From Polytrichum commune (taxonomy: Eukaryota > Streptophyta > Polytrichopsida > Polytrichales > Polytrichaceae), in the NCBI GenBank assembly GCA_950295325.1, contig OX485806.1:20646001-20710000 (forward strand): 64,000 bases of DNA, written 5' to 3'. A program made the translations under genes and the position numbers. Numbering within the stretch: position 1 is the stretch's first letter; the number at the start of each line of letters is the position of its first letter. Of this stretch, positions 23,524 through 36,083 are shown one piece after another. Below the pieces are notes generated by a model, which was not told the origin of the DNA, made no database searches, and saw only the letters and a program-made list of their open reading frames with translations.

Positions 23524-24660
23524 AAACTACTGCAACATTATGGTTTGTTCCGTGATGGGAAGATAAGCTAACACGAAGCGCATCCCACCTCGCAACAATG
23601 GGTTGGTTTGTATAGAAACCAAGAGGGCGAGTTGCCGGAATGGGTGGTTACTACAAGTTACTTTAAGAAATTTAGTTTTGGGCCATTCCAATTTAGTGCT
23701 ATGTTTATGAGTACATTCCCTAAATCCATTGTTGGTTGCAATATTTTACCCTTAGTGAAGTTAAACCACATGCTAGGGATGCAGAACCCTCTACGACATT
23801 CTTAGGTTGGGTGTCACGAGTTAGGGTGGACAAACTTTCATGTGGCAGTGCTTCGAACCAATTCAACTTATTCTTTGGAAAATTGGACCAACCTTCCTTT
23901 GACCCAATGAGGTGGCACCTGGTGGCATGAGATTACTCCCTTCTTGGCATATTTGGCCAAGTTTGGGAGGAAATGGATCAATACTCAAGAGAATCTTAAA
24001 AAGCCAATCTCCAACAAATGGGAGAACAAATTTCCTCCTTCCACCTCTCCAAATTGGAGGATTATTTGGCATAAGCAAAAGGCACAGGAGGAGGCAGCCT
24101 TCCTTTGGTCAGTCATTCATAAGGTAGTAGTGATGAATGGCATGGACATATCTCGGCATAGATTAATAAGAGTTGCCCCCATTGTGACTTGCAAATTGTG
24201 GAGTTGGTGGAGCACAAATTCTTCAGTTGCCCTTTGGCTCAACAAGTTTGGTGCTATGCAACTAACATCATGTGGCAACTCTTTGCTAAAAGAGTAACCT
24301 TGGCCTTCAAACTCTTTTTTAATGATGCAAAACCTCTTTGATCAACCTCTTAGCAGATCACTAAAACCTTTCAGTTATATATATGGTTCTTCTTGAGGAG
24401 TGGTCTTCTGTGAATTATTTGGCATCAATGGAATGATTTGATTTTTAATGCTCTTCAATGGCCGGTGGAGAAAACACACCAAGTTGTGTGGGATTCCTTA
24501 CTTGACAATGGTAGACTTGAGTGGCAATGGACGCTCACAAATTTGGAAAAAGCACCGGATGTTGCTTATGAGGATGTTCTCAAGGAATTTGATAATTTTT
24601 GGTGTGTTAAAGGTCTTACTGTTACTTGTAGCAATTTAATGATTATTTGAAAAGTTAGGC
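23524..24660 (+). pseudogene. LINE remnant, 3' part with zinc-knuckle region
   Basis: Continues the frame of the 5' part. EAAFLWSVIHKVVVMNG and, after a frame change, HKFFSCPLAQQVW (about 24213-24251) match the reverse-transcriptase-associated zinc-binding region of plant LINEs. IWHQWNDLIFNALQWP follows in the C-terminal tail. Several frameshifts separate these blocks. No poly-A tail or target duplication was identified downstream, so the true 3' end may be lost. Confidence 0.65.
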
Positions 24661-26303
24661 CCCGGATGGGCATTATTTCTCGAGTCCCCTTGTTTGCTCT
24701 ATTTGCTCGAGGTGGTTGTACTATTCCTTTTGCAATTGAATTTGCTTTCAATTCGTGCCAAACAAAAGGAAAAAGAAAAATAAATAAATGTTGGATGGTG
24801 TGGTTGTCCTTGGTGCTTGGTTCTTAGTTCCTTCCTTGTATGTGGCGGTGTGACGCACTTAGAGGAGCCCACCTCCCCTCCAAGGAGCGTGTCTTCTTCG
24901 TTCTTAATTTATATGGCGGTGTTGGCTTGTTGGTCTTTTGTCTAAAACAACAACTTTAACAACAACTATTGCTATCGCTATTTTTCTCATTAGAGTTAAC
25001 CAAAACGTCATTAGAATGGAACCTTTTTATTTAGACAAAAATAGATCTCCACTCAAAGTATACCACGTGTCATTTTTACATTGGTTGGAACCACTTGAAT
25101 CCTACATGGAGACTACATTCTGCCACTTGTTAAAATGAAATAAAGCGCCCTCTGTAGAAATACCTAAACCAAAATAAAATTTGTGTGACCTCGGATCCTA
25201 GGACTTTGAATGCAAATTCAGCAAAATAGATTCATGTCTTTTTCCTATCAAATGATCAAACTATGCATGATAAGCAAACAAACAACTTTAAATAAGATGA
25301 GCTACCTATATGGATGTAAGTAAAGTGTCTGCTTGTTCTAACATGATTTTGATGGACATAAGAATTAGCACAACATATGAACAAAACGCAACACAAAAGT
25401 ACAAATATGAAGCAACCATAATGAAGACCTTTAAGGACATTGTATGAGTTGTAAGTCTAACCTATTGCATGAATTTTTTATTTATTTAGGCCAAATAATT
25501 TAATTTGCTCACATCACTCCTACAAATACATGGATGAGTAAGGTATGTGTACTACAAGTAAGGCTTGGGGTTCGTGGCATCTATGGAAACTCATCCATTG
25601 TGGATGAAGAGGCTCGAATAAAAACAAGTTCCTACAAGGTTGAGGGTCGATCCATTCTAATTGGTGTCCACTACACTAATTCGTGTTGAAGATGGAGTAT
25701 TAGATTGCTTGTAGTCATAGAAATGTAATATGAGAAGGAATAAGGTTGTATAAAGCCTACAAGGTTGGTCCGTAGTGGCAGAAGAGTTATCCCATATTGG
25801 TTGTATGAACCAAGTTGAAAATGAACAATAAAGGGCAAGGCAAGGGGTGGAGGAGACCATCTCACTCCAAGCATTATTCATATGCCTTTGTTTATGTGTT
25901 CTTGCTAGTGCAATCTCATCTCTAGTGTTATTGAGTCCCAATAATTTGGGGACACTGATGCCATTTTTGGAATCAATTGACCTGAAATAATTGCAAACCT
26001 TGGACAATTGGCCAACTAGCATCACCTAGCTAAATTTACCAGGCCCCTATTTGTCACTTAGCTTTAGCTAGCTAACTTTTCCGGAACTCTCATTTTCATT
26101 CAACTTCAACTAGATAAAAAGTTGTATGACACGCATATTCATTCTAAACCAAAGAGAAATCCATTCAAACAAAAACAAAGAATATGTAATTGATTGTATT
26201 GCTCTCGGGTGGCTCTGTATTTTCATGTTGCACAAGGAAATTGAAAGGCTTAAAATCAACACTTATAGTGAGCTTCCTCACTTTCAACTGGCACTGGTGA
26301 TAG
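24661..26303. other. No recognisable gene; one repeat fragment
   Basis: 25563-25690 resembles 12693-12800, sharing AAACTCATCCAT and GTTGAGGG blocks. The opposite-strand frames at 25657-26025 and 25671-25874 have no motifs. Nothing else can be supported. Confidence 0.5.
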
Positions 26304-26398
26304 ATCATCATCATCATCTTCATCATCATCATCATTGTCATTATCATCATCATTTTCTTCTTCTTCATCATCATCTTTTCCATTTTCATTATCATCAG
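26304..26398. repeat. (ATC)n/(TTC)n imperfect microsatellite
   Basis: An imperfect run of TCA and TTC triplets, about 95 bp. The poly-Asp/Glu/Met and poly-His frames predicted across it on both strands are artefacts of this repeat. Confidence 0.9.
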
Positions 26399-27682
26399 AA
26401 TTGTCCATGTAATCTGGCAATTCATGATGACATGGAATCAAGGTGTTCCAAATCAAAGATTCCATGACACTTTTTATTATTAGGAATCAATCTCCTATTC
26501 AATATCAAAAACTTGGTGGCTTTAACGAGTCAGGGTCTATTTAGTGTATATTATAGATTCCAACCAGCTATTAGCTAACTTTCCTTGCCCGGATAATGAC
26601 ACTTAAAGATGCACTTGAACGATTCTCTCTTGAATATGTTCATTCTAGACTTGGATATGTATATATACATCCAAAGTAGGTATGGGTCATTTACCTTATA
26701 TTTCTTTTCTCACAAGTGATATTTGAGAAGCAAGATGAAACACAAGGCCATGTAAGTGGCCCTAATTTGGTTACTTATCTTTATTGGGCACCTATATTTG
26801 AGTGTTGGGTCTAGTAGGATAAGGTGTACCCATAATTGTGTCACGTCACACTTTTTCAAAGTTGTTGACACTCCTTTGAATAAATTACCATGCTTTTATT
26901 TTGAACTTCACCAAGGTTTATAGTCAAGACTTAGCATAATTATAAGATTGTTATCACATTTGATTATGTTTTGTAGTTTTAATCAATAATATTGCCTCAT
27001 TCATGAGTCCTCATGAAATATAAAGACTCCCTTTCTATTTAGTCCCTAGTGGTATACTTTATCATGATTGGAACCTATTATGTTGTTGTGTATGGGTATG
27101 AAAATGGACACCAAAAAGACACGTGTTGTGAAGAAGTAGGACTACATGCTCAAAGTTTAAATTTCTTATCTAGAGAGGCATACACTACTAGAATAGTAGG
27201 GCCAAGGTGGCATCAATTTTGACTTCAATTTTATTAAATTGGCTAAGTTGACTATGATCAAGATAGTGACCATATCTAACTCTTTCAATCAGATAGTTGT
27301 CGTTTGGGTTATGTCACAATGACCATTGTGAGCCCAAAATGGTGCCCACATGTGGTGATTAACTCTTCGAAACCAATTTTAGTTTGACTTTGATGTGTTA
27401 TGATTATTTACAAAACATAAAAAGAGTGAAGTGTGGTGTGGATTTAAGTTTAGGCATTAGGTGGTGTTGTGTGATTATTCCAAGGTTTGATTTCAATAAG
27501 AGAATGCCTTGATTATGTGAGTAGGGGGGTAAGGTGAGGCAAGGTGAGCTCCGCGGGTTAAATGCCCACTTTTGGATCCACCTTGTTGGTTTAGGAATGA
27601 GAAGGTTTTGTGGATGGGGATTAGTCCCTACTTTGGAGGAGAGGGTTAAAGGATTGTGATTGGAGGTGCTAATCCTCTCACC
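26399..27682. other. No recognisable gene; dispersed repeat blocks
   Basis: GGTTACTTATCTTTATTGGG (near 26769) and ACCAAAAAGACACGTGTTG (near 27110) recur in diverged form at 57460-57590 in the same order, so both regions carry one repeat family. No protein was recognised. Confidence 0.5.
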
Positions 27683-27725
27683 CTATCCTCTCTCCCTCTC
27701 TCCCTCTCTCCCTCTCTCCCTCTCT
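27683..27725. repeat. (CTCTCCCT)n microsatellite
   Basis: About five copies of an 8-bp CT-rich unit, followed by a CT-rich stretch up to about 27765. Confidence 0.85.
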
Positions 27726-27756
27726 GCTACTTAAGGTGTTTTTTCTCTCATTTACC

Positions 27757-27930
27757 TCTCTCTCCATCAAGCGCTCTCAAGGGAGCAAGCTCTTAAGAGC
27801 TCGAGCCACGTGTGTGGGTTATTAGTTTTTAGTGAAGTTAATTAGTTAAGCTCTCTCTCTCAAGTGTTCTAAAGGGGGCTAGCTCTTAGAGCTTGAAAGC
27901 CACGTGTGTGGATTAGTTAGTCTTAGTAAG
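27757..27930. repeat. Diverged tandem duplication, unit about 90 bp
   Basis: Two units each contain a CTCTCAAG(T/G)G-like start, GCTCTTA(A)GAGCT(C/T)GA and GCCACGTGTGTGG(A/G)TTA. Units run from about 27757 and about 27849. CT-rich sequence lies upstream, as in an LTR or 5' UTR, but no retrotransposon could be assigned. Confidence 0.6.
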
Positions 27931-28110
27931 GTTAGGGAGTAATGTTAGTTGAGTAGCCAAAAAAACACAAAAAGAAATTAGAAACAAACATCCGATTAGT
28001 AGTTAAGGGTGCACATTATAGTGTGACTTAAGGTGTGGTTAGTATGCCCTTGATTAGTGTGGGTTGAGGACCTTGCTAGGAGGTCCGGGTTAGATTGTGT
28101 CTAAATCTGA

Positions 28111-28208
28111 GCCGAAGTTGGCTAAGCTGCTGGGTAGCCGAAGTTGGCCAGGCCACCGGGTAACCGGCTGCACCGAGACCGGGTACCAGGCTGCACTGAG
28201 ACCGGGTA
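28111..28208. repeat. Two adjacent short tandem duplications
   Basis: A 26-bp unit (GCCGAAGTTGGC...GGGTA) is repeated at 28111-28136 and 28137-28162. A 23-bp unit (...GGCTGCAC(C/T)GAGACCGGGTA) is repeated at 28163-28185 and 28186-28208. This is a local GC-rich patch in AT-rich DNA. Confidence 0.75.
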
Positions 28209-29502
28209 ATCGATCGGCCAAGGGTGGACTAGGTGATTAGCAAGCTAATCCGAAAAGTGGGTATTGGCACATGAGGCAGAAACAACATTAGGTTGTGATT
28301 AGTGATAGATAAGTAATTAGGCTCATTAAGCTAGTTAAGATTCACGTGTGGCCTTTAAGGCAATTGTATTTTTGAGTAACCATTGAGGTAGTGTTTTTTA
28401 ACACTTACGTCCTCTTTGGTAAAAATCAATCACTTGCATTATTAATGAAGAAAGCGGAGGACATCCACATTGGCGAGACAAAGGAGGTTAGGCCGATGGA
28501 GGAAGCGGAAGACTCTAGCAAGGTTCAAGTAACGAAGAGGATAATCAAAGGCCAAAGGGGAATATTCTTGAGAGCTTGTGTTGCCAAGGCCGCCGGTTGG
28601 ACCCTTGAGAAGGCCAACGCGGCCCAAAGCCAAGAGGCTACCACTAATAGACAAAGTGATTCAAAATGACATGAACGCCTTTGGATGCAAAGAGATCATT
28701 CTTTTCATACAAACAATACATGTGATTCTCAACACCATCACCCGGACTAGGACGCTTAAGGGTGGTGGGTTTGGCCTCACAACCATGGTCAATTTTGCAC
28801 TTCTTATATGGTAAGTAATATACATTGCAAATATTCTAATACCCTATGTTGCGGGATTTGCTTCCTTTCTATTATTAATTATGATTACATTACAGATGTT
28901 GTGACAATTTGTGCCTTGGGACCCGCTTCCATTAATTTTTGTTTTAATTGTAGTAAGGTGAATTTCATTGTACATGGTTTATTTTGAATATACATACAAA
29001 ATCAATTGTCAAATCTTCTGATAGGTAGGGCCCAACATGGCATTTCCAAGTAGTAAGGTTGCCAACCTAGGAAAAGTGGATGGTAAGAGGGGGCTTGAAG
29101 CCAAGACCTCGTGAGTCCCAAATCAAGCCCATGGCCATCAACTCCACTCATATCACATGTTCACAGAACTAGTACATAATCTAGCTATTGGGTAAAGGAG
29201 TTACTCACCTAGTTATTGCACATAATTACTACACATACTTAATGTATACAATTATTGAACATAGTTACTACACATTTACTACATAAAATTATTGTCTACT
29301 TTGCAAATTTTTGTAGGTCACATATGAATTTTTTTTTAAAAAAAAACTTGTGCCCACACCCACACTTTTTTTTTCAATGCAAACAACTTCCAAAACCCTT
29401 GCCATTTTTTTTGCCAAATCCAACCCTGATTTGTCCAAAAATTGCCTCCACCTTTTCTCCAAATTGCCCCCCCCCCCGCACTAAAACCAACACTCCACCC
29501 AA
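28209..29502. other. Unrecognised small open frame and spacer
   Basis: A plus-strand frame at about 28445-28669 encodes a charged, Lys/Glu-rich peptide (MKKAEDIHIGETKEV...) with no motif I can name. It could be a gag-like or random frame. The rest is AT-rich and has a C run at about 29467-29477. Confidence 0.35.
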
Positions 29503-29935
29503 TAAGGTAGGAGAAACCAAAAATGGTGAATGACCACTATTGATGCACTAGACTAGGGGGTAAATTGATTATTGTGTAGACCCAAAATGGCTAATTGTAA
29601 AAGTGACCATGGCCCAAAAAGGGTGTAGTGATAGGTGGGATGCAATGATTGGTTGGATAGGTACTGTTTCACATCACTTGTGATCGGTTAACTGTTTGTG
29701 TGCATTCGTATGCAAAGTAGGATATTTTGATGCTCAAATTCGGGAGACAAATAGGCGGTTTTGATTTACGTGCCTCTTCGGGAACATGTAACTAATTATT
29801 TACAAGTAATAAAATTACGGAACAACTCGCATCCCTCAGCATTTCCTTTACTCCGTCTCTGAAAAATACTGCACAAACTTTAAGCCACTCTTTTCGCCGA
29901 ATCATCTCATTTCCACTGTTTCCCGTATATCTACC
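29503..29935. mobile_element. Relative of the long-TIR element at 11831-12288
   Basis: The right end (...CCCGTATATCTACC) and internal blocks (inverted GCATTCGTATGCAAAGTAGG and the AAATGCTGAGG region) match 11831-12288. The left part (GGTGAATGACCACTATTGATG, GACTAGGGGG) matches 12170-12215 in direct orientation. One of the two copies is therefore rearranged. Confidence 0.5.
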
Positions 29936-31642
29936 CTAAAAAAACAAAGCCCTTATAACTTTCACATGTGAAATTTATTTAAAAAAATACATGTAAGCAA
30001 CCCACCCTAGCTACCTTCCGACACTTGCCCAAATCCAATCACACTTTCACCCAAAACCTCCCTACTAGACGCCACAAACATCTGGACGATTTAAGATGTG
30101 TCAACAACATATGATTAAGAAGCATGCATAATCGTTGGTTGGTTTTGGTTGGGGTGTTGATTATAGTACCCTCTAACTTCTATTTTTCATATTTTCCCCT
30201 AGAACCACAAACATGAGGGAAGAAGAGACACACGATCGATTCAAGAAGTGGACAAGCCTAGACTTTTTGGTAAAGCTTCCCGAAGTTCTTGGTTATTATG
30301 CAACCCTCGTAGGGGCCCCCAAATCTGCATGTACGGTGGCCAAAACCCCGACACATGTGCTCACAATGTCGGGTGCCAAAGTGCCAACTGCCGTTCTTTT
30401 TGGCGGAGGTTGTAGCCTTAAAAGAGAATCATCAACATCAACCCCCTAAATGCCCACGGCTTAATTTGTATGTGGAGTATAGTATGTTGTTGTGAATACT
30501 ACACAAAAAATACATTTTTTTTATGGGATATACTATGGGCCACACTATATACGAGTCATCCAACACTCAATACGTTGGGATAGTATTGAGGGTGCACAAT
30601 GTATTCCACACCTCGGTATATACCACTGGAGGCCTACGTTGTAGGTTACAATATTTTTATTGGATGGAAAATCATGTGCGTTTGAGAGACTTTCATCAAG
30701 GTGAGATCCGATTCATACATGTCCACCCTAGACGGTTTTGAATTTTAAATTGAGATACTCAATGTATAGTTTCAAGTATAGTTTTCAATTAGATTGAAAA
30801 TAATCATTTCCCCATTTTTTTCATTAAATTATATGTTTTTTTAATTGGATCTTCCATGAATCTTGGGCATGTGGAGAGATCAATGCAAAAACAATCTCCT
30901 CAGAAATAGGGTTTCATACCATTTAAATCCGTGATGGTGTATACTATGGACCTTATTGTTGCGCATCAAAGGGTAAAGTCACACTATGAGTATGCCCATA
31001 TAATTTACCGGACACAATGTGGTTATCACACCAACAATCTCGCACCTTGTAGGGGTCCCGCAGGGGGGGGGTTGGTTTCGGACTACAAGATCTCACACAC
31101 CACAATAACTACACCAACACTTTGCAACATCACAACAAATTCCCCACAAATCTTCATGTGCTTTAATTTTGCTTCATGCCTTCCGACTTCATACTACCCC
31201 CACCCTGGTTGAAAGACATAAGGTACATATGACAACGATATGGGGCGGTACTTAAACATTCTCTCTAGTACATGAGGGGCCGGGACATTACGCCTACCAT
31301 TATTACGTGGCATTGTTATAAACATTTCTCCAAGCCATGAATGAAGATCCAATTGCCTTCATGGCTTGTAAAAATGCTCTTGACGACGAGAATAACCCAG
31401 CTTAATTAGCCAATGACAAACAACTTGGAGATCGATGATGCAAGTCATGGCAAATTTTGTGCACTATGCGATGGTTCCCACTTGTATTTCCAAGCGTTCT
31501 CAATCGTTCCCAAGCGTGTGTGCCAACCTTGCCCCAATACATGTGTAGGACAATTAAGGGTGTATCCATACCGCAAACATCATTACTCTGATAATTATAA
31601 AACTTACATGATACATTGGACTAATCCTCTCATATTTTCATT
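29936..31642. other. No recognisable gene
   Basis: Plus-strand frames at 30213-30449, 30523-30741, 30931-31212 and 31413-31667 are 70-95 codons, without family motifs. No RNA gene was seen. Confidence 0.45.
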
Positions 31643-31993
31643 CTCGGGGGGGGGGGGGGGGGGGTAGTCATTGGTTGGAGTAGCAATATACGTGCGAACA
31701 AATGATAGGGTATTTTAAAAACATGGGGACAAAAAATTATAAATGGACTTAAGAGTAATATAGGGTATCAAAAATGGCACTGGACATCTTTAAAGTACTA
31801 TAGGGTATGGAATAATAGGTAATTTGGAAGTATAAGTAATGCAAGCCATTTTTCTATTAACCCAAAGTAGAAATTTACATAATGATAGCATATGATAAAA
31901 AGAAGAGAATTGAAAGTAATACCCCCCTATAAAATAATGGTTGTTCGCACCTATATCCTTAACTTTTTAACACACTGCCCCCCCCCCCCCGAG
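31643..31993. mobile_element. Poly-G-ended TIR element, copy PG2
   Basis: Starts CTC then 19 G and ends 13 C then GAG. An exact 8-bp direct repeat, TTTTCATT, flanks it at 31635-31642 and 31994-32001. It is 351 bp and matches PG1 (16253-16583) throughout, for example ATGGCACTGGACATCTTTAA and AAAGTACTATAGGGTATGGA, with only scattered differences and one ~15-bp length difference near 31686. The similarity implies relatively recent spread. Confidence 0.8.
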
Positions 31994-32001
31994 TTTTCAT
32001 T

Positions 32002-32384
32002 TCTAAACTTTCGACAAAGACGATAACACACTCGAACCTTTATCCAACAAAAGTAGACCACTTTTGGGTCGCGTGGGCATTGAAGAGCAAACTAGACCAC
32101 TCCAAGGTGAGAAGAAGGCAAGTGTACATGAATGCATCCGACATCACGTGTTTCTTGGAGCAAGGTTTAGGGACGCACAATTAGGGAAGAGGGTCCTCCG
32201 AGACACAAGAGTGTGCTCGGGGAACTTGCAAAGCACGGGAGTGCGGCGTGGTGTTCAAGGAGTTGCTAGGAGTGGGACCATAAAATAAAAATAAATAAAC
32301 TATAAGTAACGTCGGGGTTTAGTTTATACATCAACATGAATGGGAGGCCGTTTCTCTCTACCGTGGTGAGTGGGACCACTGTAA
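32002..32384. other. No recognisable gene
   Basis: A 74-codon plus-strand frame (32064-32288) has no recognisable motif. Nothing else is supported. Confidence 0.4.
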
Positions 32385-32641
32385 GTTGATGGGTGTTTGC
32401 ATGACGGTGCACTTGACGAGTGTCTGGGGAGATGTTTGGCCATAATCGGTCGAGATCGTAGTGTTTCCAAGACCATGTTGACATCTTTTGGTTCTTTTTA
32501 TTTATTAGATTGAAAATTATTCTATAAATTATTCTAAATGGATCAATAATTTTCTTGAAGTCTTGAACTTGAATCGGTTATTTTTCAATCTCAACCGGTT
32601 CAGCTATAAGTAGCAGTCGGTTCTCTCCATTTAGTGCACTG
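32385..32641 (-). mobile_element. hAT-like ACCGGTT-family element, copy 2
   Basis: Read on the minus strand, it follows 42485-42711: GAGAGAACCG, GCTGAACCGGTTGAG, GAAAAATAACCG, TTCAAGTTCAAGACT, GATGTCAACATG and ATCTCCCCAGACACT. The first bases (CAGTG) fit a hAT-type TIR. No exact 8-bp target duplication was recognised. Confidence 0.5.
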
Positions 32642-33132
32642 GACACTCTTGCTCCAACACTTTGGACCAACATGAAGCCTTTTATGTGGGGGGTTACACA
32701 CATTCAAAAACACCAATTTTGAAATGGAGCCAACTAGGTCAAGGTAAAAGGATTTTGACCTTAACATGTGCCTGACGTTGAGGAGCTTGGTTTCAAGGAC
32801 GGTCCCTCTTTTTTTGAGTGGATTTTTTTTTCCAACTCCAATCCAAGACGGAGGTTTTGAAAGGCTTAACTTCTCAAGGTCAAAACAAAAATGCTCCCAA
32901 GATGCTCCAAAAACGCCTAAAACATATCCATCCAATTTAGAAGCTCCTCAAAGTAAATTGCACATGTTATGGTAGATTTGACTCTATAGATGTAAGCGTT
33001 GTAGTGGTTAGAATTGTTCACACATATTGTTAGCCGTCCAAATGTCCAAACTCAAAGGATTATAACCTAGGGGGTGGACTCTTTATACCACGTACGAACT
33101 AACATGAGTATATATTTGAGGCATTAGCATAC

Positions 33133-33169
<37 letters not shown>

Positions 33170-36083
33170 GAGAGGTATTCTTTTTCTTTAGTGCGTACAT
33201 TTAAAAAGGTTATTAAGAATTTCAAACTAAGGGTAGATGTACAAAAGGGACCCCTAAGGTTTAGAGGAAAATTGACAATAGATGTGCTAGTTTCATTCAA
33301 ATGATGTGTGTTCTAAGGTCATATCAATATGAGTTATATCCTATGCCTAGAACAATGTTCAATGATTTCTTGTTGCAAAGTGAAAGTAGATTATATATGT
33401 AGTAAAGGCCCGTCAATTTCATGATTTAAATTTTGTGTATGCAATGTAGGTATTTATCACATGAGAATGAAAAGCTTAGTATACACAAATGAGTCCATTT
33501 TCTAGTCTAATGTTAATATGTATACATTTGTTTTTCTCTATAAATGCTCCTTATATAGGGGGTTTTATTTCATAGTCACACACGCACATCATTTAGGTTT
33601 CCAATGAAGCATCCACCCCCAAGGATTATAACATATTTAAAAGGTACGTTGGTTTTGTTGGGTAGCGGTGACTGCCCGAACCAAATCGTATGCCTCAACC
33701 TTTAGGGGTTAAAACCACCATGATTTGAGACATACAAGATACCAATCACCCAAGGCCTTCACCCAAATCTCATGAGAAGGATTACATCTACAAAAAAAAA
33801 TCTAATTGTAGCAATTGGGATTAGACCAAACCCAATTTCAAACCTCCATGGTTGCCTAAGTGTTGTAGCAACAACTAGGATCATCATCATAAAATAAGGT
33901 ACACATGTATTATTAGAACACCAACCTTCTTCAAACACCTACTTTTGGGTGCAAAATGGTTGAAAAATCTCCTAAATTAAGCACTTTTAGTATTGTTGTA
34001 AAGAATTAATACGACAATTCATTGGTTGGGGATAACCAAAAGCCAATGCTCAACACGTGTTGAACACTCACCACTTCAGACACACTAACATAACCACTTA
34101 AGAAGATGCATATGTGCTCTTTAAAAATTCATCACAATTTAGGCTCTAGTCATCTGAATCTCATTCTTATAGCAAGGCATTGTACAATATTTGCCAATCA
34201 ATCAAATGAATTGTTTTCTTGCATTTATTGCACACGAGAATGAGCCAAACCTCTTGAAAGTAACCCCAATAGCCTTGTCTACCTTACAAGTTGGTGACAA
34301 CTGGAGCTGAAAAAACATGGGAAGTTAAGAGAGCTAAGGACATCCACATTGTAAGTGCTGAAAATAAATGACATATCACAATCATGGTTTCCTTTGCAAC
34401 GAAGGTGAGCGGGCCTAATTCAATCACTTTTTTCAATCGGAAACCTAGATTTTGAGTGGGCCCTGCCCCCAAGTAAATAATAAAATCATAATAAAAAGAG
34501 AGAGTGGATCACGTATTTGAGGTTCAAGAGTCAACATAAATAGGCCAACCTTTATGATCATTCAAGAAGAAAGACATTCTTCAATATGAAAATGAGCAAG
34601 ATTATGAGACGAGGGCCGGAAATCAGGAGGATATGGCGACAGCCTCCATGTGGTTTTGCTAACCATCTCATAGTAATCGCTCATTACATTCTTGGAGAGA
34701 TGGGTGCACAGCAAAATCCTCCAGTTTAATTAGGCCCACTCACCTTACATGAATTTCAGGGTACTATATATATATGCTGCCCCGCTTCCTTAATATACTG
34801 TGTGAGGAGAATGCATCTCACCTTCTCATCAAGTCCTTTGGCAAACATGGAGACAACAAATAGGGTTTGTTGTGACGGTTATACTTCCTTATTTTGAGCG
34901 TCAGAAAACTTCCCTCGATTTGCCCATAAACCGAAGAAAAATTAAAAGAGTGGAATGGATCGATTGATAGCTGGTCTGTACATGGAATTTACAAAGTCGT
35001 TGATGAATCATTGATACCCTAGCTACTGACATTCCTGCAACAGTTGCAGTCATCAGCAGAGTGACGACGCTAATTTGTGGAGACCTTCAAAACATGCAAT
35101 CACGATCGAGGCAGTTCAACTTGTGGGCTACTGGAACCACTAGAAAAGCAACTAGAGTGTGCAACCAAAAGCTTGCTGGGCAACTTCAATGGGAGTTTTC
35201 GATTCGTCCTTTGAATTCCTGACTGAAAGACTCGTTGAATTGAAGGACGACTTCCGAATGTCTGTCTGTCTATCTTGAAACCCAAAATCTGCGCCTGGCT
35301 CCTTCGTGCTTGGCGACATGTCAAGGACACAAAGAGAATGAATGGTCGCATGTGAAGGAAACCATTTGATTGTAAGCATCATCTAACTTAGCAAGACAGA
35401 AGAAACCCATTTGATGGTTCTTCACATCCGAGCTCCAACTTCTTGATTTGATAACAGTCTGATTCTGTGAGGTCTTCATGGAAGTCTGATTCTACACGTC
35501 GTTAGGTTGGACATTTGCCAAGGTTGCCTGGGAATCAAGCAAGGTGAAGAATATTCTAGAGCAATAGAGTTAACCAGAAAGTCATCAAAGAGGGGTCTAT
35601 AACCTCACTTTTGGAAAGAATCTCTCATATTTTTCATTTTTAGTGCGAGCGACTTTAAAAAGATTGGGTCAAAACTCCTTTGGCTTCTATTCCAGGGCTA
35701 CAAAATATAGAGAAACTTTTGAGTTTCATTCTTGAGTTGGTTTCTAACTTGTTTGGGGAGCATACTAGTGGTGAGAGGAGCAAAGCGTGTCTAGATAAGA
35801 TATGTGCATGGAGGTGGCAAAGAAAATGAGAAGACTCTTAGTTATATAAAGATTGAACATGTCAGCGCCCAAAACTAAAAGAAGCCTCCAAGACTATTTC
35901 GGTTACAACTCAAAGTAGGGGTATTTACCTGAAATCCCCCAATTTTCCTACGGTTAACCCTAATGTGAACTTTTTTTTGCTCTTGACTCTTTGCAAAGAA
36001 TAGAACTCAAATGTGCAAAAAAGTTGCTAGTACCCACAATGCGTCATAGATAGTTCGAATCCAAGAGTAGTTTGCAAATCACA
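32642..36083. other. Long gene-free AT-rich stretch
   Basis: Contains an (AT)n run (listed separately) and short frames without motifs (32766-32975 plus, 34284-34472 minus, 35100-35382 minus). A segment at about 34640-34740 (TTTTGCTAACCATCTCATAG) resembles repeats at 58110-58210 and 58490-58590. I recognise no gene. Confidence 0.5.
33136..33166. repeat. (AT)n microsatellite
   Basis: An uninterrupted TA run of about 31 bp. Confidence 0.95.

Noticed and set aside
26126-26467. His-rich and Asp-rich proteins
   Set aside because: Produced by translating the ATC/TTC microsatellite in different frames.
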